This document shows positions 16,724 through 24,644 of a stretch of 36,786 nt of DNA, piece by piece. How positions within the stretch are numbered: the stretch's first letter is position 1; each line of letters starts with the position of its first letter. The position numbers were made by a program, and so were the translations under genes. Source of the stretch: an uncultured delta proteobacterium (GTDB lineage Bacteria; Myxococcota_A; Polyangia; Haliangiales; Haliangiaceae); the NCBI GenBank assembly GCA_900696455.1, contig CAADGB010000106.1, positions 1 through 36,786 on the forward strand, given 5' to 3'. The notes beneath the pieces are model-generated. The model did not search any database, was not told the DNA's origin, and saw nothing but the letters and a program-made list of their open reading frames with translations.

Positions 16724-17605
16724 GTGCGCTCGGCGATCGCGCTCCTGGCCGCGCTGACGGTGTGCCTCACCGCGGCCGCCGCGCGCGCCGACGCCATCGA
16801 CGACGAGGCCGCGCAGCTCGCGTCGGCGTCGAGCTACAAGCGCCGCCTCGCCGCCGCGCTCGCCCTCGCCCGGAGCCACGACGGTCGCGCCGTGGTCGCG
16901 CTCGCCAGCGCGCTGCGCCGCGATCGCGAGGCGCAGGTCCGCCGGGTCGCCGCCCTCGCCCTGCCCAAGGCCGTCGACGCCAGCACGCCGCCCCGCATCC
17001 GCGACGCCGCCCTCGGCGCGCTCGAGCACGCCGCCGCGCGCGACGCCGATCCCAAGGTGCGCGAGCTGTCGGCGCGCGCGCTCACCAAGCTGGCGGCGCT
17101 GCGGCCCCAGCCCGAGCCTCCGCCCGGCGCGCGCCCGTCGGTCTTCGTCCACATCGGGGCCGCCACCGATCTATCGAGCCAGGCGCCCAAGGACACGGCC
17201 CCGCGCCTGGCCAAGGTCGTGCGCGACGTGGTCGCGCGACGCGCCGGCGACCTGTCGACCGAGTGGCCCGGCGCGCTCCCCACCGAGAAGCAGCTCGCGG
17301 CCAGCGGCGCCCGCGCCTTCATCGTCGCCGCCACGATCTCGGCGGTGACCGTCAGCCGGAGCGGCAGCAAGGCCGAGATCGCCTGCACCGTCTCGGTCCG
17401 GGTCGCGCCGTGGAACGGCACCGACGGCGCCGAGCGGTGGACCGCGCACAAGGCGGCGTCGGCCTCGGGCTCGGGCAAGGCGCTGACCGGCGCCGCCCCC
17501 GCCGCCGTCCAGGGCGGCATCCGCGACTGCGTGCTCGCGGTCGGCGAGGAGCTCACGGGCAAGCAGGTCGTGCCGTTCCTCAAGCGCGTCGCCGTCGACG
17601 GCTGA
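16724..17605 (+). CDS. Exported HEAT-repeat protein
   Basis: A 293-residue protein with a signal peptide (cleavage expected after ARA, about residue 22). Alpha-helical HEAT-like repeats occupy about 27-130 (SSYKRRLAAALALARS, REAQVRRVAALALPKAV, DPKVRELSARALTKLAAL). After a Pro-rich linker comes a C-terminal beta domain (SVFVHIGAATDLSS to FLKRVAVDG, about 137-293). It starts at GTG 16724. HEAT repeats usually mediate protein-protein contacts, so a periplasmic scaffold is inferred. Its stop is only 13 bp from the stop of the convergent gene at 17619. The C-terminal domain family is not recognised by me. Confidence 0.75.
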   Translation: MRSAIALLAALTVCLTAAAARADAIDDEAAQLASASSYKRRLAAALALARSHDGRAVVALASALRRDREAQVRRVAALALPKAVDASTPPRIRDAALGALEHAAARDADPKVRELSARALTKLAALRPQPEPPPGARPSVFVHIGAATDLSSQAPKDTAPRLAKVVRDVVARRAGDLSTEWPGALPTEKQLAASGARAFIVAATISAVTVSRSGSKAEIACTVSVRVAPWNGTDGAERWTAHKAASASGSGKALTGAAPAAVQGGIRDCVLAVGEELTGKQVVPFLKRVAVDG

Positions 17606-17618
17606 CCGCGCGCGACCA

Positions 17619-17975
17619 TCACACCAGGCGGGCCCACGCCTCCGGCGCGACGCCGACGATGACCCGGCCGCCGGCGACCACGATCGGCCGGCGCAGCAGG
17701 TTGGGCTCGGTCACCACGGCGCGCGCGAACTCGGCGGGCGGCGGTGGCGTCCGCGCCCAGCCCCGCTCCTTGGCCACGGCGTGGCGGGTGTTGAGCACCG
17801 CGGCGACCCCGCCCGCCCCGGCCACGATGGCCTCGACGGTGGCGGCGTCCAGCGGCTTGCGGGCGTAGTCGATCTCGGTCAGGTCGAGCGGCAGCTTGCG
17901 CAAGGAACTCCTCGCGTCGCGGCAGCTCGTTCAAGTGGACTTGAGGTAGAGGGTGGCGGCCGGGCGGGCGCTCAT
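17619..17975 (-). CDS. Candidate selenoprotein: Spx/ArsC-family thioredoxin-fold protein with in-frame TGA
   Basis: Read from ATG 17975 with TGA (17933-17931) as selenocysteine, this is a 118-residue protein. It begins MSARPAATLYLKST, then U15-T-S-C18-R-D-A-R, and continues in the same frame to the stop at 17619. The start matches the TLYxSPSCTSCRKAR pattern of Spx/ArsC proteins, with TGA at the first Cys of CxxC. Downstream signatures agree: DYARKPLD, VLNTRHAVAKERGW, EPNLLRRPIVVAGGRVIVG. A hairpin with a suitable loop follows the TGA (listed separately). Starting at the internal TTG 17903 would give a 94-residue protein lacking strand one and the whole active site. Spx and ArsC use this cysteine for redox control or oxyanion reduction; which applies here is open. 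No strong ribosome site is seen. Alternatives are a nonsense mutation or sequencing error. Confidence 0.75.
17899..17916 (-). promoter_or_regulatory. SECIS-like hairpin after the in-frame TGA
   Basis: On the minus strand CGCGAGG (17916-17910) pairs with CCTTGCG (17905-17899), seven pairs including one G-U, around the tetraloop AGTT. Twenty-one bases separate the TGA from the loop, and the second loop base is G. Both fit what is described for bacterial SECIS elements (loop roughly 16-37 nt after UGA, a G in the first two loop positions). A lower AGCT/AGCT pairing (17927-17924 with 17896-17893) could extend the stem. Confidence 0.55.
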
Positions 17976-17987
17976 GGCGGCACGCTA

Positions 17988-18111
17988 CCACGGCCGCCGA
18001 CCGCCGACGTGGCTCGCCGCGTGCGACCACGGCCGCCGGCCGGCGCCGACCGCCGCCGTGGCTCGCCGCGCGCGACCACGGCCGCCGGCCGCCGCCGTGG
18101 CTCGCCGCACG
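17988..18111. repeat. Three imperfect GC-rich tandem units
   Basis: CCACGGCCGCCG followed by GTGGCTCGCCGCG recurs at 17988, 18027 and 18076 (spacings 39 and 49 bp). Each unit contains CCACGGC and GCCGTGG-like arms that can pair. The array fills the region between the divergent candidate selenoprotein gene and the small membrane protein gene. Confidence 0.65.
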
Positions 18112-18188
18112 CGCGCTCACGCGGAGCTCACGCCCGCGCCGTCGCCCCTTCACGCCGGCGCGCCGCATCCTGGACGGAGGAGCTCGCC

Positions 18189-18380
18189 ATGGAGGTCGCC
18201 TTCGTCGCCGTCGTGCTCGCCCTCGCCCTCGTCGTCGCCGGCGCGGCGACGCTGGTCCTCCGCTGGTGTCGCGAGGCCGGGGTCGAGGCCACGGCCGCGG
18301 CCGCGCCGCCGTCGGTGGCCGACGGCGACCTCGACCGGCCGCGCGTCCTCGCCGTCGACCTGCGCGACCGCGAGCCGTGA
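18189..18380 (+). CDS. Small single-span membrane protein
   Basis: A 63-residue protein beginning MEVAFVAVVLALALVV, one transmembrane segment (about 3-24), then a short Ala-rich acidic tail ending VDLRDREP. The start is well supported: GGAGGAG lies seven bases before the ATG at 18189, the best ribosome site in this region. The frame extends upstream through repeats but without sense. Its stop is 36 bp from the convergent Lnb-like gene. Function unknown. Confidence 0.6.
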   Translation: MEVAFVAVVLALALVVAGAATLVLRWCREAGVEATAAAAPPSVADGDLDRPRVLAVDLRDREP

Positions 18381-18416
18381 CCTCGGCTCGGCGCGCGCGA
18401 GGGCGTCCCACGCGCC

Positions 18417-19628
18417 TCAGCGCCGGCGCGCCAGCGGCGGGCTGGGCAGCTCCAGCGCGATGAGGCCGAAGAGCGCGAAGCCGACCACGATCGGCACCCA
18501 CAGCGGCTGCAGGAACAGCCCGACCGCGCACAGGAGCGACACCACGACGAACGTCGCCAGGCGCACCCGCGCGTACTGCCGGCGCCGCGCCGGGGCCAGG
18601 AACGGCAGCACCACGTCGAACGGCACGTACAGGAACAGGGCCTCGTTCCAGCGCAGGCCGGGGATCGTCGAGATGATCGCGGCGGTCCAGATGACGAGGC
18701 CGAGCAGCGCCAGCGGCACGCTCACGATCGCCACCGCGCCGCGCTCGAACCGCCCGGTGAGCTTGCTGGCCAGGAGCGGGAGCGCGAGCAGGAGACCGAA
18801 GAACAGCGCCCAGCCCCGGTTGGTGGGCCCGTCGTCGGGGATGGGCGGGCCGCGCCGCTCGTAGAGGAGCTGGGCCGGTGCCGCGAACACGTGCTCGACG
18901 TGGTCGCGCAGGACGAAGGGGTGGAACATCGCCTGCCACAGCGTGATCGGCTCGTCGAGCGCCCGGCCGACCGCGAAGTCGCCGAAGGCGATGAGCGGCG
19001 GCAGCTCGGCCAGGCCCTGCCGCCCCATCTGGCGGAAGGTGAGCGGGAAGCGCGACCCCGAGCCCTCGCGCAGCGCGCCGCCGGTGTGGGCGTCGATGAT
19101 GTCGCGCAGCCGGGTGGTGCAGTTGTCGGCGAAGTGGTCGTAGATGTAGAAGCGGTTCTCGGGGCGGATGTCGTGGAGGAGCCGGGCCTCGATCGCCCGC
19201 GCCTGCTCGGCGGTCAGCCGCAGGTCCTGCCGCCACATCGTGCGGTCCTCGTGGCGGTAGAACGCGACCATGCCGTTCAGCGGCACCGGCTCGACGTAGA
19301 ACTTCTGGCGGCCGCGGATGAAGGCCCAGGTCAGGTCGACCGGGTCCATCGTGAAGTCGGTGACGCCGTAGTTGAAGCACACCGTCTCGCGACCGGGCTC
19401 GCGGTAGTCGAGGCAGAGGGCGGTGTGGCCGAACTTCTCGAAGATGAGCTCGCCGCGGCCGATCGTGAACAGCACCACCACCGGCGGGGTCGCCCCCGGC
19501 GACAGGTCCAGGACTCCGCCCATGCGGCCCTCCTGGGCCCGCGCCGGGCCGGCGCCGAGCGCCACGACCGCCGTCGCCACCAGCGCGGCGGCGGCGGCGA
19601 GGGCGGGGCGACCGGAGGCGCGCCTCAT
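18417..19628 (-). CDS. Lnb/DUF4105-family membrane protein (possible lipoprotein N-acyltransferase)
   Basis: A 403-residue protein with a signal peptide to about residue 31. A periplasmic DUF4105 (Lnb N-terminal) domain follows, containing GELIFEKFGHTAL (His68) and YDHFADNCTTRLRDII (Cys170), the probable catalytic His and Cys of a papain-like/NlpC-type fold. From about 286 to 396 there are four or five hydrophobic segments. Proteins with this domain, first characterised in Bdellovibrio, N-acylate lipoproteins in place of Lnt; that function here is inference from family membership. It is the last gene of a coupled operon, its ATG overlapping the stop of the M16 gene before it. The many predicted lipoproteins in this window would be natural substrates. 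Confidence 0.82.
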   Translation of the reverse strand: MRRASGRPALAAAAALVATAVVALGAGPARAQEGRMGGVLDLSPGATPPVVVLFTIGRGELIFEKFGHTALCLDYREPGRETVCFNYGVTDFTMDPVDLTWAFIRGRQKFYVEPVPLNGMVAFYRHEDRTMWRQDLRLTAEQARAIEARLLHDIRPENRFYIYDHFADNCTTRLRDIIDAHTGGALREGSGSRFPLTFRQMGRQGLAELPPLIAFGDFAVGRALDEPITLWQAMFHPFVLRDHVEHVFAAPAQLLYERRGPPIPDDGPTNRGWALFFGLLLALPLLASKLTGRFERGAVAIVSVPLALLGLVIWTAAIISTIPGLRWNEALFLYVPFDVVLPFLAPARRRQYARVRLATFVVVSLLCAVGLFLQPLWVPIVVGFALFGLIALELPSPPLARRR

Positions 19629-21868
19629 GACCTGGGCTTGGCGAAGGTCGCGCGATCGATCGCCGGATCGACCTCGACCTTGTCGACGGTGATGTCGGAG
19701 ACCTCGCCGGCGGCGCTCGACACCCGGCGGTGGGCGATGCGGATGCCGGCGACCTCGCGGTAGTCGTCGAAGCGCTCGACGGTCTCGGCGCCGCCGCCGC
19801 TGGCGTAGCGCTGGGCCACCAGCAGCTTGGTCGCCGGATCGAGGTAGAGGCGGGTGGTGTGGGCGCCGTCGGCCGACGTCACCTGCACCACGTCCAGCAC
19901 CTTGCCGTCGACCTTCTCCGCCGGCAGCGCCGTCACCCGGGCGCCCGGCTCGCGGGGGCGCAGGAGCACCAGCTCGGGATCGACCCAGCGCTGGCGCGCC
20001 AGCTCGGGGAGCTGGGCCGCCGGGAGATCCTCGAGCCCGCCCGGCGACCGCGTCCACCCGCCGGCCGCGCCGTCGAGGGCGAACGAGATCTGGAACTGCT
20101 TGGCGATGACGATGTCCATCCGCATCCGGTCGGGCAGGAGCAGCGTGCGGGTCAGCTCGACGTCGACGGTCTGGCCCTGGGCCGAGAGCTTGCCGGCGCC
20201 GGTCATGCGCAGGGCCTTGAGCGCGACGACCTTGTCGCCGCCCTTGGCCGCCAGCGCCGCGTCGAGCAGCTTGACCCCGGCCGCCGCCAGCTTGGGGTCG
20301 ATCGTCGTCGGCGTGGTCGGCGTCGCCGCCTCGGGCTGGGGCCCGATGGGCGCGTCGAAGCGCACGCGCTCGAACGGGATGCCGGCCTGCTGGAGCTGGG
20401 GCGCGATGCGGTCGCCGTCGCCGAGCAGCACGACCACGAAGGCGCGCGGCGTGAGCACGGAGCGCGCGGCCTCGGCCGCCTCCTCGCGCGAGACCTGGCC
20501 GACCAGGACCGGGAAGTTGGCGACGTAGGCCTCGGACAGGCCGTGGAGATCGGCGGTGACCAGGGCGCCGGCCAGGTCGTCGGCGCCGGACACGCGCATG
20601 ACGTAGCTGCCGGCGAGGTTGGCGATCGCGGCCTTCACCTCGTCGTCGGTGGGGCCGCCGGCGTGCATCTTCTGGAGCTCGCGCAGCACCAGCTCGAGGG
20701 TGGCGACGGTCTCGGCGGTGCGGGTGAAGGTGGTGACCACGAACGAGCCGCGCTCGGCGTTGCGATCGAACGCCGACGACGCGCCGTAGGTCTTGCCGCC
20801 CTCGCTGCGCACGACCTGCATCAGGCGCGAGCTGAAGGCGCCGCCGCCCAGGGCGTAGTTCCACACCAGGGTCGGGAAGAAGCGCGGGTCGTCGTGGCGC
20901 ACGCCGTACTGGGCGACGCGGATCTGGGTCTGGGTCTGGCGCGGCTTGTCGACCAGGCGGACCTTGATCCCGCCGATGGGCGGCGCGACGTGCTTGGGCC
21001 GCGCCGGCACCGGCGCCCGGGCCCAGCCGGCGAAGGCCCGGGTCAGATCGCGCTTGAGCCGGGGGACGTCGACGTCGCCCGACACCGCCAGCATGGCGTT
21101 GCCGGGCACGAACCAGGTCTTGTGCCAGGTCACCAGCTCGGCCCGGGTCAGGCGTCGGATCCACTCCGGCGAGGTCGTCCAGCCCCGGACGTGGTCGTCG
21201 CCCCACAGCAGGTTCTGGACGTGGGCGGCGGCCAGGGCCGGCGCGTCGTCGAGCCGGCGCATCACCCCCACCACCTGCGCCTCCTTGGCGCGGGTGATCT
21301 CGACCTCGGGGAAGCTGGGCTGGGTGACCATCTCGGGCAGGAGCTCGAGGCAGACCTTGGCGTCCTTGGTCATCGTCGTGCAGGTCAGCCAGGTCGCCTC
21401 GAAGCCGGCGAGGGCGCGGATGTGGCCGCCGACGTGATCGATCGTGCGCGCGATGGCGAGGGCGTCGCGCTTGCGCGTGCCCTTGGGCAAGAGGTCGGCG
21501 GTCAGCTCGGCCACGCCGAGCCGGGCCAGCGGCTCGTCGGCGCGGCCGGCCTTGATCATGAGCTGCAGCGACACCACCGGCAGCCGGCTGTCCTTGACCA
21601 CCAGCACCTCGAGGCCGTTGGGCAGCGTGAAGCGCTCGATGGGCGGCAGCGTCACCGGCTGCGGCGGCCGCACCGGCGGCGCCTCGATGAGGTCGGCGCG
21701 ACCGGCCCAGGGATCGGGAGCGGCCGGCGGCGTGTCGTCGGTGGGGCGCGCGACGTGGTCGGCGCCGTCGCCGGGCAGGGTGGGGATGACCGCGGGGCCG
21801 GCCTTGGGGCCGCAGGCGGCGCCGACCGTGAGCGCCGCCAGGGCGAGGGCGATGGAGGTGCGAGTCAT
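19625..21868 (-). CDS. Non-catalytic M16-family lipoprotein with extra C-terminal domain
   Basis: A 747-residue protein with a lipoprotein-like signal (GAACG, Cys19) and an M16 (insulinase/pitrilysin-like) core from about 70 to 500. The start of the domain (FTLPNGLEVLVVKDSRLPVVSLQLMIKAG) is typical, but the zinc-binding HxxEH is replaced by GVAELTADLL, so it should not hydrolyse peptides. The RxxxY-type C-terminal signature region (SRLMQVVRSEGGKTYG) is intact. From about 530 to 747 there is a beta-rich domain resembling outer-membrane lipoprotein-sorting (LolA-like) folds. Its ATG overlaps the stop of the catalytic partner and its stop overlaps the Lnb gene, so the three are translationally coupled. 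It probably pairs with the active subunit. Confidence 0.85.
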   Translation of the reverse strand: MTRTSIALALAALTVGAACGPKAGPAVIPTLPGDGADHVARPTDDTPPAAPDPWAGRADLIEAPPVRPPQPVTLPPIERFTLPNGLEVLVVKDSRLPVVSLQLMIKAGRADEPLARLGVAELTADLLPKGTRKRDALAIARTIDHVGGHIRALAGFEATWLTCTTMTKDAKVCLELLPEMVTQPSFPEVEITRAKEAQVVGVMRRLDDAPALAAAHVQNLLWGDDHVRGWTTSPEWIRRLTRAELVTWHKTWFVPGNAMLAVSGDVDVPRLKRDLTRAFAGWARAPVPARPKHVAPPIGGIKVRLVDKPRQTQTQIRVAQYGVRHDDPRFFPTLVWNYALGGGAFSSRLMQVVRSEGGKTYGASSAFDRNAERGSFVVTTFTRTAETVATLELVLRELQKMHAGGPTDDEVKAAIANLAGSYVMRVSGADDLAGALVTADLHGLSEAYVANFPVLVGQVSREEAAEAARSVLTPRAFVVVLLGDGDRIAPQLQQAGIPFERVRFDAPIGPQPEAATPTTPTTIDPKLAAAGVKLLDAALAAKGGDKVVALKALRMTGAGKLSAQGQTVDVELTRTLLLPDRMRMDIVIAKQFQISFALDGAAGGWTRSPGGLEDLPAAQLPELARQRWVDPELVLLRPREPGARVTALPAEKVDGKVLDVVQVTSADGAHTTRLYLDPATKLLVAQRYASGGGAETVERFDDYREVAGIRIAHRRVSSAAGEVSDITVDKVEVDPAIDRATFAKPRS

Positions 21869-23253
21869 GGCGCGCTCCTCGGCGGCACCACCACGACGGT
21901 GGCGCGCTCGGGCGTCAGGTAGGTGCGGGTCACCCGCGCCAGGTCGGCGGGGGTGACCTTCTCCAGCTCGTCGAGATCCCGCAGCCACTGCGTGGGATCG
22001 CCGGTCAGGATCCACGACTGGCCGATCTGCTCGGCGAGGCCGAGCGGGCTGTCGAGCCCGAACACGAAGCCGGCCAGGATCTGGTTCTTGGCCTTGCGCA
22101 GCTCGTCGGCGGTGGGCGGCTTGCTGGCGATCCGGGCCAGCTCGTCGAAGATCGCGCCCTCGACCGCGGCGCCGGCGGCGGCGTCGCGGTAGACGCCGAG
22201 GGCCAGGAACAGGCCCGGGTGCTCGCGGACCAGGATGGGGGCCGCGGCCTCGACGCCGAGGGGCTGCTTGGTCTTCGGATCGATCGTCCTGATGCGCTGG
22301 CGCAGGCGCGCCGACTCGCCGGTGCCCAGCACCAGCGACAGCACCTGGAGCGCGTAGATGTCCTGGGCCCGGGCCTCGGGGATCTTCCAGCCGGCGAAGA
22401 CGATGCCGATCTGGCCGGCCTCGACCACCTCGCGCCGCTTCTCGGTCTGCGGCGGCTCGGGCGTGGCGTCGGCGGGTCGCGGCGGAGGGGCCGCCGCCGG
22501 GATGGGGCCGAAGTGCTTCTCGGCGGAGGCCTTGACCTCGGCCAGCGTGGTCTGCCCGACGACCACCAGGAGCGCGTTCCCCGGCTGGTAGTACGTGTTG
22601 TAGAAGGCCTCGAGGTCGGCGGGCGTCGTGCGGTCGAGATCGGCGATCGTGCCGCCCGCGGTCCACGCGTAGGGGTGGCGGGTGAAGGCGATCTCGAGGA
22701 AGCGGAGCAGGCCCTTGCTGACCGGGTCGTTCTCCTGCTGCCGGATCTCCTCCTTCACCACCTCGCGCTCGGTGGCGATGGTCGCCGGGTCGAAGCGCAG
22801 GTTGCGCATGCGCTCGGCCTCGAGCTCGAGGACGAAGTCGAGGTACTCGGCGGGGACCACCTGCAGGTACGCGGTGGCGTCCTCGGAGGTGTGGGCGTTG
22901 GCCTGGCCGCCGACGCCGTTGACGAAGCGGGCGTGGGCCTCGGGCCGCACCCGCTTCGTGCCCTTGAACATGATGTGCTCGAACATGTGGGCCGAGCCGC
23001 GGCGGTCGCGGGCCTCGTCCTTGGCGCCCACCCGGTACCAGACCTCGACCGCCACCACCGGGGCGGCGTCGTGGCGGAGGAAGACGCCGCGCAGGCCGTT
23101 CTCCAGGGTGAAGGTCTCGAGCTGGGGCAGCTTGAGGCCGGCGGGGGTGGAGGCGCGAGGGCGGGGTGCCGGGGGCGCCGCGGGCTGGGCGGTGGCCAGG
23201 GCCGCGCCGCCGAGCAGCGCCGCCACGGCCGTGACCGGGAGCAGGAGCTTCAT
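21865..23253 (-). CDS. Zinc M16 family peptidase (catalytic subunit)
   Basis: A 462-residue exported zinc peptidase with a signal peptide to about residue 22. The inverted zinc motif is intact: H89-M-F-E92-H93, followed about 76 residues later by the third ligand in REVVKEEIRQQE (E168/E169). The C-terminal M16 half (about 250-460) includes the RIR/GVYRD region. It forms the usual active/inactive M16 pair with the next gene. GGAGAA lies about six bases before ATG 23253. It should degrade small peptides in the periplasm. It is the first gene of the three-gene operon with the inactive partner and the Lnb-like protein. Confidence 0.93.
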   Translation of the reverse strand: MKLLLPVTAVAALLGGAALATAQPAAPPAPRPRASTPAGLKLPQLETFTLENGLRGVFLRHDAAPVVAVEVWYRVGAKDEARDRRGSAHMFEHIMFKGTKRVRPEAHARFVNGVGGQANAHTSEDATAYLQVVPAEYLDFVLELEAERMRNLRFDPATIATEREVVKEEIRQQENDPVSKGLLRFLEIAFTRHPYAWTAGGTIADLDRTTPADLEAFYNTYYQPGNALLVVVGQTTLAEVKASAEKHFGPIPAAAPPPRPADATPEPPQTEKRREVVEAGQIGIVFAGWKIPEARAQDIYALQVLSLVLGTGESARLRQRIRTIDPKTKQPLGVEAAAPILVREHPGLFLALGVYRDAAAGAAVEGAIFDELARIASKPPTADELRKAKNQILAGFVFGLDSPLGLAEQIGQSWILTGDPTQWLRDLDELEKVTPADLARVTRTYLTPERATVVVVPPRSAP

Positions 23254-23409
23254 CGGGTTCTCCGTTAGCGCGCGGAACCTACTCCGGCCAGGCCGGCCGG
23301 GCCAGGGGCTCGCCCAGGTCCTTGCGCCCATCCGGGGTGGGACCGGGTGACGCCCCGCGGGGTTGCCTCGGGCGGGATCCTCATGGCCGGCAGGGGGTTG
23401 CGGCGAGGG

Positions 23410-23603
23410 GCCGGGCTCCGGGGTTGGTTCCGGGGTTGCCCCCGGAGGGCGGGCTCCGGGGTTGGTTCCGGGGTTCCGGGGTTGGTTCCCGGGGTTGGTT
23501 CCGGGGTTGCCCCCGGAGGGCTCCGGGGTTGGTTACGGGGTTGCCCCCGGAGGGCTCCGGGGTTGCTTTCCGGGGTTGGTTTCCGGGGTTGGTTTCCGCG
23601 GGC
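23410..23603. repeat. G-rich tandem array of CCGGGGTTGG / CCCCCGGAGGG units
   Basis: About twelve CCGGGGTTG copies, spaced 10-35 bp, are interspersed with GCCCCCGGAGGGC. On the plus strand the repeated GGGG runs have G-quadruplex potential, and the CCCCCGG/CCGGAGG parts can also pair. Although several frames are open here, their products are simple Gly/Val/Pro repeats and I see no gene. Confidence 0.85.
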
Positions 23604-23699
<96 letters not shown>

Positions 23700-23779
23700 G
23701 GATTCCTGACAGGCCAGAGGCGAAATGGGGTTCGGGCTCGGGTCGCCCCCAAATTCTGCTATTTCTGTATTTGTTTTGC

Positions 23780-23808
23780 TTGACTGGAATGCCGTGGTCG
23801 AACAGAAT
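23780..23808 (+). promoter_or_regulatory. Sigma70-type promoter for the small conserved-looking gene
   Basis: TTGACT (23780-23785), 17-bp spacer, then CAGAAT (23803-23808), lies inside the only AT-rich stretch of this neighbourhood (about 23745-23835). The spacing is ideal and the -35 box matches five of six consensus bases, the -10 four of six. Transcription would start near 23815 and read into the gene at 23932. Confidence 0.6.
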
Positions 23809-23931
23809 GGTGTGACTGTCGCAACGACTATTTCGCGGTGAGCATGTGCCGTCGCGAGAAGAGAGGTGGACGTGGCACGAGCTTCAGCTGCTGCAGCGCA
23901 ATCAACGACTCACGAAGAAGGAGGGGCCCGC

Positions 23932-24123
23932 GTGCTGGATGTCACCGGAGTGAAAGTGTTCTCGGCAACCAAGGCCAAGGAGCGCGAGCTACTCGGCGAG
24001 ATCATCACCGACTGGATCCGCTCCCACCAGGACGTCGACATCGTCGACAAGATCGTCACGCAGTCGTCGGACTCGGAGTTCCACTGCCTGACCATCACCC
24101 TCTTCTACAAGCACAAGTCCTGA
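23932..24123 (+). CDS. Small alpha/beta protein with strong expression signals, unknown function
   Basis: A 63-residue protein starting at GTG 23932, six bases after AAGGAGGGG, the best ribosome site in the window. An upstream GTG at 23866 would add a low-complexity Ala stretch and is rejected. The sequence (VKVFSATKAKERELLGEIIT, then HQDVDIVDKIVTQSSDSEFH, then CLTITLFYKHKS) predicts a beta-alpha-beta-beta fold and has balanced composition, unlike the Ala/Arg-rich shadows. With the promoter at 23780 it looks well expressed. I do not recognise a named family. It precedes rpsU by 260 bp, which contain only short repeats (GCCGTTTCGGGG twice) and a weak GCCTC/GAGGC hairpin just after its stop. 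Confidence 0.78.
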   Translation: MLDVTGVKVFSATKAKERELLGEIITDWIRSHQDVDIVDKIVTQSSDSEFHCLTITLFYKHKS

Positions 24124-24383
24124 GCCTCCCGCCGCGAGGCGGAGCGCGATGGGTGTGGGCCGTGGGGGACGAGCACGAGGGCGCCTGCTGACGCGGGCGC
24201 CCCGTCGCCGTTTCGGGGGCGTCACACCCGCCGGCCAGCGCGTCCCCTCGACGCGCTCCTGCCGCCGTTTCGGGGCCCGCCGTCCGCCTGGCCAGCCGCC
24301 CAGGTCCCTCCGCGTGTCCTGGGTAAGCCCGGCGCGTTCCTGGCTTGATCTCGGTGCCGTGATCGGGTACCCCTTCGGACCCC

Positions 24384-24620
24384 ATGGAGAACGCGTTCGG
24401 CAAGCCTGTCGAGGTCGAGGTTCGCGACAGCCTCGAGAAGGCGATGAAGATCCTCAAGCAGAAGATGTCCAAGGAAGGCATCCTGCAGGAGCTCAAGCGC
24501 CGTCGCTTCTACGAGAAGCCCTCGGTGAAGAAGAAGCGGAAGACCCGCGAGGCCCGCAAGCGGCTGCGTCGCGAGATGAAGCGCAAGTCGGGCATGGGCA
24601 CCGGCCCCGGCCGGATGTGA
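24384..24620 (+). CDS. rpsU: 30S ribosomal protein S21
   Basis: A 78-residue basic protein matching S21: a short N-terminal strand (VEVEVRDSLEKAMKILKQK), EGILQELKRRRFYEKPSVKKKRK and a very basic helical tail. S21 sits near the anti-Shine-Dalgarno region of 16S rRNA and affects initiation. The ribosome site is weak, and codon use is richer in AAG/GAG than in the neighbours, as expected for a ribosomal protein. It stands 24 bases before prmA. Confidence 0.93.
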   Translation: MENAFGKPVEVEVRDSLEKAMKILKQKMSKEGILQELKRRRFYEKPSVKKKRKTREARKRLRREMKRKSGMGTGPGRM

Positions 24621-24644
24621 CGACGTGATGGTCGTGATCCGGTC

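Noticed and set aside
15424-16797. 458-codon N-terminal extension of the Ig-domain protein
   Set aside because: Antisense to the GYF-AIM24 gene; a proper signal peptide and ribosome site exist at 15423.
17619-17903. 94-residue protein starting at TTG 17903
   Set aside because: It would lack the first strand and active site of an Spx/ArsC fold, whereas the frame upstream encodes precisely these parts around the TGA.
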